Position numbers and translations under genes: made by a program
Source of the DNA: Chryseobacterium aquifrigidense
Lineage (GTDB): Bacteria > Bacteroidota > Bacteroidia > Flavobacteriales > Weeksellaceae
Direction: 5' to 3'
NCBI RefSeq assembly: GCF_006716485.1
Contig: NZ_VFPD01000002.1
Location: 186,001-250,000 of the forward strand
Length of the DNA stretch: 64,000 nt
The notes under the pieces: generated by a model
What the model was told of the DNA's origin: nothing
Seen by the model: the letters and a program-made list of their open reading frames with translations, nothing else
Database searches by the model: none
Shown here: one piece after another, positions 8,966 to 16,523 of the stretch
How positions within the stretch are numbered: the stretch's first letter is position 1
Layout of the letters: each line of letters begins with the position of its first letter

Positions 8966-9415
8966 TTATCCTTCCAGAATCTGCTCAGCTGCAGTCTTTG
9001 ACGTTACTTTTTTAATCACTCTTGTACAGATTCCATTTTCATCAAAAATAAAAGTGGTTCTTACAATTCCCATATACGTTTTTCCAAACGTTTTCTTCTC
9101 CTGCCATACCCCAAATTTTTCAATAATATCCCGGTTTTCATCCGCGATAAGATCATAAGGAAATGCGAATTTGCTATGGAAATTTTTCTGTTTCTTTACC
9201 GTGTCACCGCTTATTCCCAGTAATTGAAATCCTGCCTTTTCAAGCTTGGAATAATTATCGCTCAGGTTGCAGGCTTCCACTGTACAGGTGGGTGTATTCG
9301 CTTGCGGATAGAAGAAAACTACCAGTTTTTTTCCAATTAATTTTGATGAGGTTACTGTTTCTCCGTCTTGATTGAATCCTTTAAATTCAGGTAATTTATC
9401 TCCAACTTTCAGCAT
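8966..9415 (-). CDS. bcp: Thioredoxin-dependent thiol peroxidase (Bcp/PrxQ peroxiredoxin)
   Basis: A 149-residue peroxiredoxin that reduces hydrogen and organic peroxides in the cytosol. The peroxidatic cysteine is C44 in TPTCTVEAC and a second cysteine, C49, lies five residues later, the pairing seen in atypical 2-Cys Bcp enzymes. The fold motifs VVFFYPQANTP and GISGDT are also present. It is divergent from nth; the two start codons are 33 nt apart, so their promoters must overlap. Confidence 0.95.
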   Translation of the reverse strand: MLKVGDKLPEFKGFNQDGETVTSSKLIGKKLVVFFYPQANTPTCTVEACNLSDNYSKLEKAGFQLLGISGDTVKKQKNFHSKFAFPYDLIADENRDIIEKFGVWQEKKTFGKTYMGIVRTTFIFDENGICTRVIKKVTSKTAAEQILEG

Positions 9416-9448
9416 AATGATTTAATTTTGTTCAAATTTAAGGTATAC

Positions 9449-10069
9449 ATGACAAAAAAACAAAGAGCTGAGCTCGTTCAGATAGAACTGGATAAATTAT
9501 ATCCCACCACACCTATTCCGTTAGACCATACCGATCCCTATACATTAATGGTTGCTGTAGCACTTTCTGCGCAGACAACAGATAAAAAAGTTAACCAGGT
9601 CACACCTGATCTTTTTGCGGTCGCAGGAACGCCGCAAAGAATGGCTAAGCTTGAAGAATTTGAAATCAAAGAACTGATTAAGGAAATCGGACTTTCCAAT
9701 ACAAAAGCCAAAAACCTGAAAAGAATGGCAGAACTTCTGCTGGAGCGTCATAATGGTATTGTTCCGCAGACTTATGAGGAACTGGAGGCACTTCCGGGAG
9801 TAGGACACAAAACAGCTTCAGTAGTAATGAGCCAGGGATTCGGATTTCCCGCTTTTCCGGTAGATACCCATATTCACCGTCTGATGACACAGTGGAAACT
9901 TACCTCCGGAAAAAATGTGGTGGAAACAGAGCGCGACGCCAAGAAATTATTCCCGGAGGAAGTATGGAATAAGCTTCACCTTCAGATTATTTTCTATGGA
10001 AGAGAATATTCTCCGGCAAGAGGAAAAGGAGAGAAGGATTTTATTACGAAAATGATGTTTGAGAAATAA
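9449..10069 (+). CDS. nth: Endonuclease III-like DNA glycosylase lacking the Fe-S cluster cysteines
   Basis: A 206-residue HhH-GPD base-excision repair enzyme that removes oxidised pyrimidines and cuts at the abasic site. The helix-hairpin-helix LPGVGHKTA carries the catalytic lysine (K121 from this start) and FPVDTHIHR carries the aspartate (D139). The usual C-terminal four-cysteine loop that holds the 4Fe-4S cluster is missing: after LQIIFYGREYSP the protein ends in ARGKGEKDFITKMMFEK without cysteines. I start at the ATG at 9449; a TTG in frame at 9428 is less likely. It is divergent from bcp. Confidence 0.9.
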   Translation: MTKKQRAELVQIELDKLYPTTPIPLDHTDPYTLMVAVALSAQTTDKKVNQVTPDLFAVAGTPQRMAKLEEFEIKELIKEIGLSNTKAKNLKRMAELLLERHNGIVPQTYEELEALPGVGHKTASVVMSQGFGFPAFPVDTHIHRLMTQWKLTSGKNVVETERDAKKLFPEEVWNKLHLQIIFYGREYSPARGKGEKDFITKMMFEK

Positions 10070-10115
10070 TTCAATTATTTCAGCGCTATGCTCGCTAAGA
10101 TTTTATAGAAATTAC

Positions 10116-10227
10116 GTTGAAATAGCTTGCGAATGCACTTCGTTTAGAAGACATATTTCCCTAGCTGAGTGAAACGTCTTTGCGAACTAATAGAAAATGA
10201 AACAATTACTTTGTGGTTGCGTTTATA
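10116..10227. repeat. Dispersed intergenic repeat, copy 1
   Basis: About 112 bp directly repeated at 10275-10390. Both copies run through GAAATAGCTYGCGAA, a CACTTCGTTTAG block, CGCTGAGTGAAAC-like text and TGCGAACTAA. Related copies are at 18045 and 26405. No gene fits the 328-bp gap after nth, which consists of the two repeat copies and a palindrome between them. Confidence 0.8.
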
Positions 10228-10233
10228 AATAAA

Positions 10234-10262
10234 CCATGTCAAGGTTCTGAACCTTGACATGG
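10234..10262. repeat. Perfect 29-bp palindrome between repeat copies
   Basis: Left arm CCATGTCAAGGTTC, one central base, then the exact reverse complement. It can fold into a 13-14 bp hairpin followed by CTTAAAAAA. It may act as a terminator for nth or be a REP-like unit. Confidence 0.7.
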
Positions 10263-10274
10263 CTTAAAAAACAT

Positions 10275-10390
10275 GCTGAAATAGCTCGCGAAGACACTTC
10301 GTTTAGCAAAGGCAATATCTCCCTCGCTGAGTGAAACGCCCTTGCGAACTAAAATAAAACGCAACAATTACTTAGTGATCGTTGCGTTAT
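10275..10390. repeat. Dispersed intergenic repeat, copy 2
   Basis: Second direct copy, same order of blocks as copy 1, with the block CGCTGAGTGAAACGCCCTTG. It ends 8 bp before the stop of the DinB-like gene. Confidence 0.8.
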
Positions 10391-10397
10391 TTTAATT

Positions 10398-10844
10398 TTA
10401 AATGTCCAATAACCTTCTGTGGTAATTAATCTGCCCCAAATGGTAATCCAGGTGAGCAAGCAAATGGATCAGGAAGTAATCGGTTGTCATGGCACTTTCA
10501 AAAACAACCAATGGATACTCTTTTTTCAGGTCCTCATCGGACAATCGGGAAAGTACTGAATCTATCATTGTAGTGGTATTCTTCACTTTTTCAATAAGTT
10601 CCGCTTTAGGAATATCCTTTGATGAAAATTCCAGGTCACGCTGTCTTACATATCCGGTATTTCCAAGGTGTGTCCCTATAAAATGATTAAGATTTCCCAC
10701 CAGATGAAGGGCAAGATTACCTGCAGAGTTAGCAATGTTTTTATCTGCTTTCCAAAGACTTTCTTCGTTTTGATAGGCTTCCAGCTCTGTTTTTAATTTA
10801 TTTAAATCTCTGTTGTAAAGAGATTTGAGGCTTTCTGTGATCAT
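10398..10844 (-). CDS. DinB-like four-helix protein (DUF1572-like)
   Basis: A 148-residue all-helical protein. Three regions supply histidines in the spacing of the DinB/YfiT metal-binding superfamily: ALHLVGNLNHFIG near residue 50, and HLLAHLDYHLGQINYH near the C-terminus. Members often act as metal-dependent thiol transferases, or have no known role. It follows the frameshifted lipoprotein gene by 8 nt and is probably the last gene of a three-gene minus-strand operon starting with the DUF885 peptidase. Confidence 0.75.
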   Translation of the reverse strand: MITESLKSLYNRDLNKLKTELEAYQNEESLWKADKNIANSAGNLALHLVGNLNHFIGTHLGNTGYVRQRDLEFSSKDIPKAELIEKVKNTTTMIDSVLSRLSDEDLKKEYPLVVFESAMTTDYFLIHLLAHLDYHLGQINYHRRLLDI

Positions 10845-10852
10845 ATCAATTT

Positions 10853-11409
10853 TTATTGTATTATGGTTTTAAAATATCCTTTAAAGTGTTTATCAACCAA
10901 ACTGTCAATACTGCATTTATAATCTATAAAACCATAAATGCTGTCATTTTTGGTGAATTGTTTACTGTTTAGAATCAATTTCTGACTAAAAACTTTAGAT
11001 TTTATGAATTTTTCTTCGCCTTTTAAGGTTTTTGGGTCAATATCTTTGATGTAAAAGTGATTTTTAAACACCTTAATCAAAATTCCGTTTCCAAAATATC
11101 CGTTATTGTTATTCAGTTTGATGGTAAGGGTATCATTCTGATACTGAGCTTTGCATTATAATCATCGAATAAAAATGTTCCTTTACGAAAGCCATCTGAG
11201 TAACTTGCAGCCTGAACAATATGTGCTGTTCTTGTTTTACTTTCAACAATTTCACTGTTGTAAAGTTTCAGTTCCGGATGTTTGGAAAGAAGGAGAATAG
11301 TATCATTGTCAGGTAAGCTCTTGTCAACCGTAAAATTTTCGAAATTCTGCTCTTTATGACAGCTCAAAGTCATCAAAAAAATAACAGAAAAAAACAAAAA
11401 TAGTTTCAT
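10853..11409 (-). pseudogene. Lipoprotein of unknown function, broken by a frameshift
   Basis: The 5' part (11409 to about 11150) encodes a lipoprotein signal peptide with lipobox TLSC at residues 14-17 and about 80 further residues, then ends early at 11113. The 3' part continues in another frame down to 10853. If the frame is shifted near 11148-11154 the protein reads FDDYNAK, then (A)QYQNDTLTIKL and continues without a stop for about 100 residues to 10853, consistent with loss of one base in the AAGCTCAG context. The restored protein would be about 185 residues. It may be a true pseudogene or a sequencing error. It sits 6 nt after the DUF885 gene and 8 nt before the DinB-like gene. Confidence 0.7.
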
Positions 11410-11415
11410 ACGAAA

Positions 11416-13212
11416 CTATTTTTGTTTTTGAGCCCAAAGCTCCATTTTCCTGTTCAGAACATCCAGTGGAAGACATCCCTGGCTTAATACTTCATCATGG
11501 AAGCTTGCCAGCTTGAATTTGTTTCCAAGTTCCTTCTGATACTTTTCTCTCAGTTCACGGATTCTTAAAGAACCTATTTTGTAGCCTAAAGCCTGTCCCG
11601 GCATCGCCATGTATCTTTCTACTTCTGCCACGGCAGCTCCTTCATCGTAAGAAATATTGCTTAAGAAATATTTGATAGCTTCTTCTCTTGACATTTTTCC
11701 GGTATGAAGTCCTGTATCCACTACAAGTCGTACCGCTCTCAGCATCTGATCGCTCAGATATCCCATTTTCTGGTAAGGATCAGTATATAAACCGAACTCA
11801 GGACCTAAAGTCTCACAATAATGAGCCCATCCTTCGCCATAAGCTCCGAACCATCCGAATCTCATAAATTTAGGAAGCTTTGTGTTCTCCTGTTGCAAAG
11901 AAACCTGGTAATGATGCCCCGGAATTGCTTCATGAAGGAATAGAGACTCCATTCCTGAAGTAACATTGAACTTGGTAGGATCCGGAAGCGGAACATAAAA
12001 GATACCCGCTCTTTTACCATCCGGAGTTCCCGGCATATATTCTGCACTGGCACTTGCTTCTCTGAATTTCTCTGTCTGTCTGATCTCAAACTTTGTTTTA
12101 GGCGTTACATTAAACATTGTTTTCAGCTTGGGAGTAATTTTCGTTAATATACTGTTGAAACCGTTTAAAACTTCTTTAGACGTTTTATAAGTCATTGCCT
12201 TTGGATCCGTTTTTACGAAAGTGATAAACTCTTCAAGCGTTCCCGTAAAACCTACCTGTTGTTTTACTTTTTCCATTTCTGCACGAAGCATTGCCACCTG
12301 TTGAAGTCCGATTTTATTGATTTCTTCAGGTGATTTTTTAGTGGTGGTCCAGCTTTTTACATAATAGTTGTAGATTTCATTCCCGTTAGGAAGACTGTTG
12401 TATCCATCTGTATCTCTTGCTTTCGGAAGGTATTCTTTTTCTAGAAATATCCCCATTTTAGTATAAGCAGGAATGATCTTTTTCGTAATGGCATCTTTAT
12501 AAAGTGCTGAAAATTTCTCTTTCTGAGCCTCCGTGAAATTTTTAGGGAAATTTTTAATAGGTCCGTAGAAAATATTCTTTTCCATATCAGACGTTGTAAT
12601 TTCTTCAGCCTTCATTTGAGGAATCATTTTGACCACCAGTTTTTTGGGAAGTACAATCTTATTGGTGATTCCCTCACGGAAGTTGTCTGCAGCAGCATTC
12701 ATCCACTCCGGGAATTTTTCCATTCTTTTCAGCCAGTCACTATAATCTTTTTCTGTTTTAAAAGGCTGATTGCCCTGTCCGCTTCCATACAATGGAAAAG
12801 TAAGCGGCAGCCCTCCAAATTGAGTGAAGGGAATATATTCCGGATGATAGGCGTAGGCTTCAATTTTATCTTTCAACGTATAATCCAATACGTCATACAC
12901 CACTTTATCTTCATCAGAAAGGGTTTTGTAATCCACATGCTCCAACTGTTTCTGTACAGAATTGTAGAATGCTACTTCTCCTGAGATAAAATCTTTATCA
13001 ATATTGATAGGAAGCTGATCATTATATCTGGCATCTCCCTGTGCTGTAGCATCTAAAGGGTATAGCTTAAGATACTGCTCATAATAGTTCGAAGCGATTG
13101 AATCCAGGTTGCTGGGCGTCACTTTTGTAAGAGGAGAGTCCGTTTTTTTGCAGGAAGCAAGCCCGATCACCAATCCCAATCCAAGAATACTTTTTGATAA
13201 AATGTTTTTCAT
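11416..13212 (-). CDS. DUF885 family lipoprotein, putative metallopeptidase
   Basis: A protein of 598 residues from the ATG at 13212, where a lipoprotein signal peptide begins (LGLVIGLASCKK, lipobox LASC). The zinc-site motif HEAIPGHH, the hallmark of DUF885 peptidase-like proteins, is near residues 425-432, and LREKYQKELG follows near the C-terminus. It is probably a membrane-anchored periplasmic peptidase. A longer in-frame start at 13275 would lie upstream of the -7 promoter box at 13233-13240 and destroy the signal peptide, so it was rejected. It is the first gene of a three-gene minus-strand operon. Confidence 0.9.
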   Translation of the reverse strand: MKNILSKSILGLGLVIGLASCKKTDSPLTKVTPSNLDSIASNYYEQYLKLYPLDATAQGDARYNDQLPINIDKDFISGEVAFYNSVQKQLEHVDYKTLSDEDKVVYDVLDYTLKDKIEAYAYHPEYIPFTQFGGLPLTFPLYGSGQGNQPFKTEKDYSDWLKRMEKFPEWMNAAADNFREGITNKIVLPKKLVVKMIPQMKAEEITTSDMEKNIFYGPIKNFPKNFTEAQKEKFSALYKDAITKKIIPAYTKMGIFLEKEYLPKARDTDGYNSLPNGNEIYNYYVKSWTTTKKSPEEINKIGLQQVAMLRAEMEKVKQQVGFTGTLEEFITFVKTDPKAMTYKTSKEVLNGFNSILTKITPKLKTMFNVTPKTKFEIRQTEKFREASASAEYMPGTPDGKRAGIFYVPLPDPTKFNVTSGMESLFLHEAIPGHHYQVSLQQENTKLPKFMRFGWFGAYGEGWAHYCETLGPEFGLYTDPYQKMGYLSDQMLRAVRLVVDTGLHTGKMSREEAIKYFLSNISYDEGAAVAEVERYMAMPGQALGYKIGSLRIRELREKYQKELGNKFKLASFHDEVLSQGCLPLDVLNRKMELWAQKQK

Positions 13213-13232
13213 TTTCAGAATCTTTATGGAAA

Positions 13233-13240
13233 CAAAAGTA
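13233..13240 (-). promoter_or_regulatory. -7 promoter element (TActTTTG) for the DUF885 gene
   Basis: On the minus strand it lies 20 nt before the ATG at 13212, which supports that start rather than the upstream in-frame ATG at 13275. Confidence 0.45.
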
Positions 13241-13381
13241 AGTATTATTAGGAGATTCAGAATGATTGTATGCATTGATTTTAAAAAATTATTTTTAAAA
13301 TCCTTTCAACTTTGAATCAATTTTTTATCTTTGTCTAAAACGTTTAACAATCATATTATTACAGCTCTTTTTTAAGAAAAA

Positions 13382-13843
13382 ATGAAAGGGATTTTAAAAA
13401 TTTACCATCCGGACGAAACGCTAAAATACAATATCAGAAATACTTATTGTAAGGCAGTTTACAGCAACCAGCAACATTTTTTAGAGGTTGAAGTGATTAC
13501 GGATGACAGTTTGGATCACGTGGACGATGATTCATTACAGTACAACTTTCCGCAGCTTTCACTTGAAGTTTTTGATTTTCCTATCGAATCAGCGGAAATA
13601 GAAGGAAAAACCATCACCATCAATGACTCTGATGAAGAAACCTATACAGAAGTAGATCTTTTCGATGACGAAGATGCGTACATCTATGATAATGAGCTTC
13701 TTTTTGAAAAAAATGAAGAAGGGGAGCTTCAGGTTATCTGGAAAGGAACTATTGATGATTTTTATACCGGATCAGATACACCGATTCCTTTTAGATTAAA
13801 ATGCGAATTTAAGCAAGATGATATTGAGGTAGGAGAAGACTAA
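13382..13843 (+). CDS. Acidic cytosolic protein of unknown function
   Basis: A 153-residue, strongly acidic protein (many Asp/Glu, for example SDEETYTEVDLFDDEDAYIYD) without signal peptide or membrane segment. Predicted beta-rich, with no family motif I recognise. A TATCTTTG box at 13326-13333 lies 48 nt before the ATG, so it has its own promoter. It stands alone between the divergent DUF885 operon and exbB. Function unknown. Confidence 0.7.
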   Translation: MKGILKIYHPDETLKYNIRNTYCKAVYSNQQHFLEVEVITDDSLDHVDDDSLQYNFPQLSLEVFDFPIESAEIEGKTITINDSDEETYTEVDLFDDEDAYIYDNELLFEKNEEGELQVIWKGTIDDFYTGSDTPIPFRLKCEFKQDDIEVGED

Positions 13844-13974
13844 CACCTTCTGCCTTTTTAACTGTAAATTTCTTTTCAAAATATTTTTGGAAAGAAATTT
13901 GCTATTTGTAAAATTGTAACAAATTTTAAGTTGTTTTTAAGCAATTTTTAAGAGTTCAATTCATAATATTCTCC

Positions 13975-13982
13975 TACATTTG
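13975..13982 (+). promoter_or_regulatory. -7 promoter element (TAcaTTTG) before exbB
   Basis: Matches TAnnTTTG 29 nt upstream of the exbB start. It would drive the exbB-exbD-tonB operon. The -33 box is not clear. Confidence 0.45.
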
Positions 13983-14011
13983 TCGTTGAAATTTAATAAA
14001 ATTTACATTTA

Positions 14012-14716
14012 ATGCTGTTAACGGAACTTTCTCAGATTTTATTTGCACAAATCGCTACTCCTGCAGTTGCTGCAGACAACTTAGAGTTCTCATTCTGGAA
14101 AATTATGTTCCATGGAGGAGCTTTCGCTAAAATAGTGATGGTCACTGTATTACTATTGGGAGTGTTTTCTCTATATCTGTTTTTTGAAAGATTTTTCTTT
14201 ATCAAAAGGCTTACATCAAAAACAGATTCCAACTTCATGAACAATATTGAAGACTTCATCAAGGCCGGAAAAATAGAGGCAGCAGCCGATTATTGCAAAA
14301 CTCAGAATTCTCCCGAAGGAAGAATTTTAGAAAAAGGGATTTCAAGATTAGGACGTCCTGTTTCTGATATTGTAAGTGCTATGGAATCGCAGGCACAGGT
14401 AGAGGTTGCCAATATGGAAAAAAACCTGAATCTTTTAGCTGTAGTACCAAGTATAGCACCCATGTTGGGACTTTTAGGTACGGTAATTGGGATGATTATT
14501 GCATTCTTTAATCTTTCCCATGCCACAGGGTCTTTCTCTCCGAAAACCCTTTCAGAAGGTATCTATACTGCTTTAGGACAGACGGCGGTAGGTTTGGCGG
14601 TAGCAATTCCTGCTAACTTCTGCTATAATATTCTGTTGACAAGGATTGATAAATTTGTCCTGAAAGCTCAGAATATGTCTGGAGAATTTTTAGACCTTAT
14701 CAACAAACCTTTATAA
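14012..14716 (+). CDS. exbB: MotA/TolQ/ExbB proton channel family protein
   Basis: A 234-residue inner-membrane protein with three membrane segments: roughly residues 33-60, and a pair around 145-170 and 190-215. The conserved LAVVPSIAPMLGLLGTVIGMI and TALGQTAVGLAVAIPANF stretches line the ExbB channel. With ExbD it uses the proton gradient to energise a TonB protein that opens outer-membrane receptors. exbD follows after 12 nt and a tonB-like gene after that. A terminator at 16054 ends the operon. Confidence 0.93.
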   Translation: MLLTELSQILFAQIATPAVAADNLEFSFWKIMFHGGAFAKIVMVTVLLLGVFSLYLFFERFFFIKRLTSKTDSNFMNNIEDFIKAGKIEAAADYCKTQNSPEGRILEKGISRLGRPVSDIVSAMESQAQVEVANMEKNLNLLAVVPSIAPMLGLLGTVIGMIIAFFNLSHATGSFSPKTLSEGIYTALGQTAVGLAVAIPANFCYNILLTRIDKFVLKAQNMSGEFLDLINKPL

Positions 14717-14728
14717 ATCTTTCTTACG

Positions 14729-15127
14729 ATGAAAATTCAAAGAAGAAATAAAGCAAATCCGGAATTCAGTTTAGCAGCGATGACAGACGTTATCCTGTTG
14801 ATGCTGATTTTCTTTATGATCACCTCTTCAGCTGCCAATCAAAGCGCTATTGATGTGAATCTGCCGAAAGCCGGAGCCGTTGACGATAATATTCCCAATC
14901 CTGTGACGGTAAGCATCAAGCCGGATGGTTCATTCTTTGTGGATGATAATCCTGCCAACAGAGGAGAACTGGAGAAAATTATTGTAAATAAATTAGCCAG
15001 CCAGCCCAATAAATCATTTACGATCCGGGCTGATGAAAACACATTGCATAAAGATGTTGTTTTTGTGATGGAAATAGCTGAGAAATATAAATTTAACATT
15101 GCCATTGCAACCGTTAAAGATAAATAA
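14729..15127 (+). CDS. exbD: ExbD/TolR family biopolymer transport protein
   Basis: A 132-residue protein with a short cytosolic N-terminus, one membrane helix (about residues 19-37) and a periplasmic domain. The helix has the essential proton-carrying aspartate, D20, in AAMTDVILLMLIFFMI. The periplasmic part ends in EIAEKYKFNIAIATV as usual. It pairs with the ExbB protein encoded 12 nt upstream. Confidence 0.93.
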   Translation: MKIQRRNKANPEFSLAAMTDVILLMLIFFMITSSAANQSAIDVNLPKAGAVDDNIPNPVTVSIKPDGSFFVDDNPANRGELEKIIVNKLASQPNKSFTIRADENTLHKDVVFVMEIAEKYKFNIAIATVKDK

Positions 15128-15162
15128 AAGACCCGGATTTCCGGAAAGAATTACGTTTTAAG

Positions 15163-16047
15163 ATGAAAAGCTATACAGCAAACAGAAACGAAGAAAATAA
15201 AGATAGAGTAAAGAGCGCACTGCTTTCTATTCTCATCTGGGCTGCTATTTTGCTTTTTGTTTTTTTGTATAAATTAAAACCTGAACTGGATAAAGATCCT
15301 GAAGTGGTTACTACTATGCTGGTTAATTTTGGTGATAACAGAAATGGAAAGGGGATTGAAGAACCTGCTGAACAGCCTGGAAGTCTTGCCGCTGCAACAG
15401 AAGAAGTAACACCAGAACCTGCAGAAACACCGGTTCCGGAAACAAAAACTATTGTAAAACCAGAACCAGCACCCGAACCGAAGAAAGTAGAGACAAAGGA
15501 GAAAGTCATCACAGGAAATAATTCAAAAGCAACAGTTCCTAAAAAAGAGGAATCAAAAAAAGCTGAAAAAAAGGAAGCAACAAGCACCAGCGCTTCTAAG
15601 AATACTAAAAAGTCCGGAGCTGCCACTGCCAATTCAAAAACAGGAAATGGAGACGGAAAAGGAAATGCTGCCATCGGAAACCTGATCAAAGGACGAGGAA
15701 CCAAAGCCGGAAGCCAGGGAACAGGTGAAGGAATTGGAAATGCAGGAGATCCTTTAGGAGGTGACGGAAACGGAGACAGTAAAGTGGGAATCGACAGGAA
15801 ACTGGTAGGATATATTCCCGGAACAATGGGAAGAGGAGGCGCACAGCCCTCTCACAGCTGTACAGCAAGCGGATCAATTACCATTGCCTACACGGTAGAT
15901 AAAGCGGGAAATGTAGTGTCTGCAAGAAGGGCAGGAGGTGTTTCAGATCCTTGTGTAGCCTCTACATCTGTAGCCTGGGTTAAGAAATATGTGAAGGCTG
16001 AGAAAGCCGGAACTTCTTCTACCGGAACTTATAAAATTACATTCTAA
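15163..16047 (+). CDS. TonB-like energy transducer
   Basis: A 294-residue protein with an N-terminal membrane anchor (about residues 22-41, LLSILIWAAILLFVFLY), then a long Pro/Glu/Lys-rich spacer (about 75-140), a Gly-rich linker (about 155-215) and a small C-terminal TonB-like domain with GSITIAYTVDKAGNVVSAR and a final TGTYKITF. It would bridge the ExbBD motor and outer-membrane receptors. The C-terminal half contains two cysteines (in HSCTASG and SDPCVAS), which could form a periplasmic disulphide. It is the third gene of the exb operon. Confidence 0.85.
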   Translation: MKSYTANRNEENKDRVKSALLSILIWAAILLFVFLYKLKPELDKDPEVVTTMLVNFGDNRNGKGIEEPAEQPGSLAAATEEVTPEPAETPVPETKTIVKPEPAPEPKKVETKEKVITGNNSKATVPKKEESKKAEKKEATSTSASKNTKKSGAATANSKTGNGDGKGNAAIGNLIKGRGTKAGSQGTGEGIGNAGDPLGGDGNGDSKVGIDRKLVGYIPGTMGRGGAQPSHSCTASGSITIAYTVDKAGNVVSARRAGGVSDPCVASTSVAWVKKYVKAEKAGTSSTGTYKITF

Positions 16048-16053
16048 AAATAC

Positions 16054-16078
16054 AAAAGCACTTTATTCAAGTGCTTTT
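16054..16078 (+). terminator. Rho-independent terminator of the exbB-exbD-tonB operon
   Basis: Perfect 10-bp stem AAAAGCACTT / AAGTGCTTTT, 5-nt loop, then Ts. It overlaps the last codons of the convergent gene at 16063. Confidence 0.85.
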
Positions 16079-16455
16079 TTTAATTCATTTATTCTGTTGA
16101 TGACCGGAAGGGCAAAAATACCGCTGGTCTGAAGATACAGCTCATAGAATGTCTTTGCCTTATCCTGGAAATCTTTATTCTGATCATGTCTGCTGTTGAA
16201 GTAGAAAAGATTTCCAAGCATTTCATAATAATCTTTGTGATCCCTTTCCTGTCTTTCGTTGACCATGGCGATCATTTCTTCCTTGGTTTTTGAAGCAACC
16301 TCTGTGAAGCTCATCTTGAAGATGTCTCTCATCAAAGTATCAAAATCCAGTTCTTTCTGCATTAAACTTTCTTCAGGTTTGTCCAGAATCAGTTTTTCCA
16401 ATGCCTGGGTTAATTGACGGATGAGTCTTAGGGTGAATTCTTTATCGGTAATCAT
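16063..16455 (-). CDS. Helical cytosolic protein of unknown function
   Basis: A 130-residue, charged, all-helical protein with no signal peptide. The N-terminal ITDKEFTLRLIRQLTQALEKLI and the C-terminal TPR-like HDQNKDFQDKAKTFYELY suggest paired helices. I do not recognise a named family. Its 3' end is also the terminator of the convergent exb operon. It has its own minus-strand transcription unit. Function unknown. Confidence 0.7.
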   Translation of the reverse strand: MITDKEFTLRLIRQLTQALEKLILDKPEESLMQKELDFDTLMRDIFKMSFTEVASKTKEEMIAMVNERQERDHKDYYEMLGNLFYFNSRHDQNKDFQDKAKTFYELYLQTSGIFALPVINRINELKKALE

Positions 16456-16523
16456 AATGGATTTTAAATTTTGAGTTTAATGTTTAAAGTTAATAGCATC
16501 TGGTTGAGTCAGCAACTGTTTTA

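Noticed and set aside
9428..9448. TTG start for nth at 9428
   Set aside because: The ATG at 9449 begins at a normal N-terminus; the extra seven residues match nothing in the family.
10116..10390. CRISPR array
   Set aside because: Only two direct copies of about 112 bp with no regular short repeats or unique spacers; the same unit recurs elsewhere as single copies.
13212..13275. Longer start for the DUF885 gene at 13275
   Set aside because: It lies upstream of the -7 box at 13233-13240 and hides the lipoprotein signal peptide.
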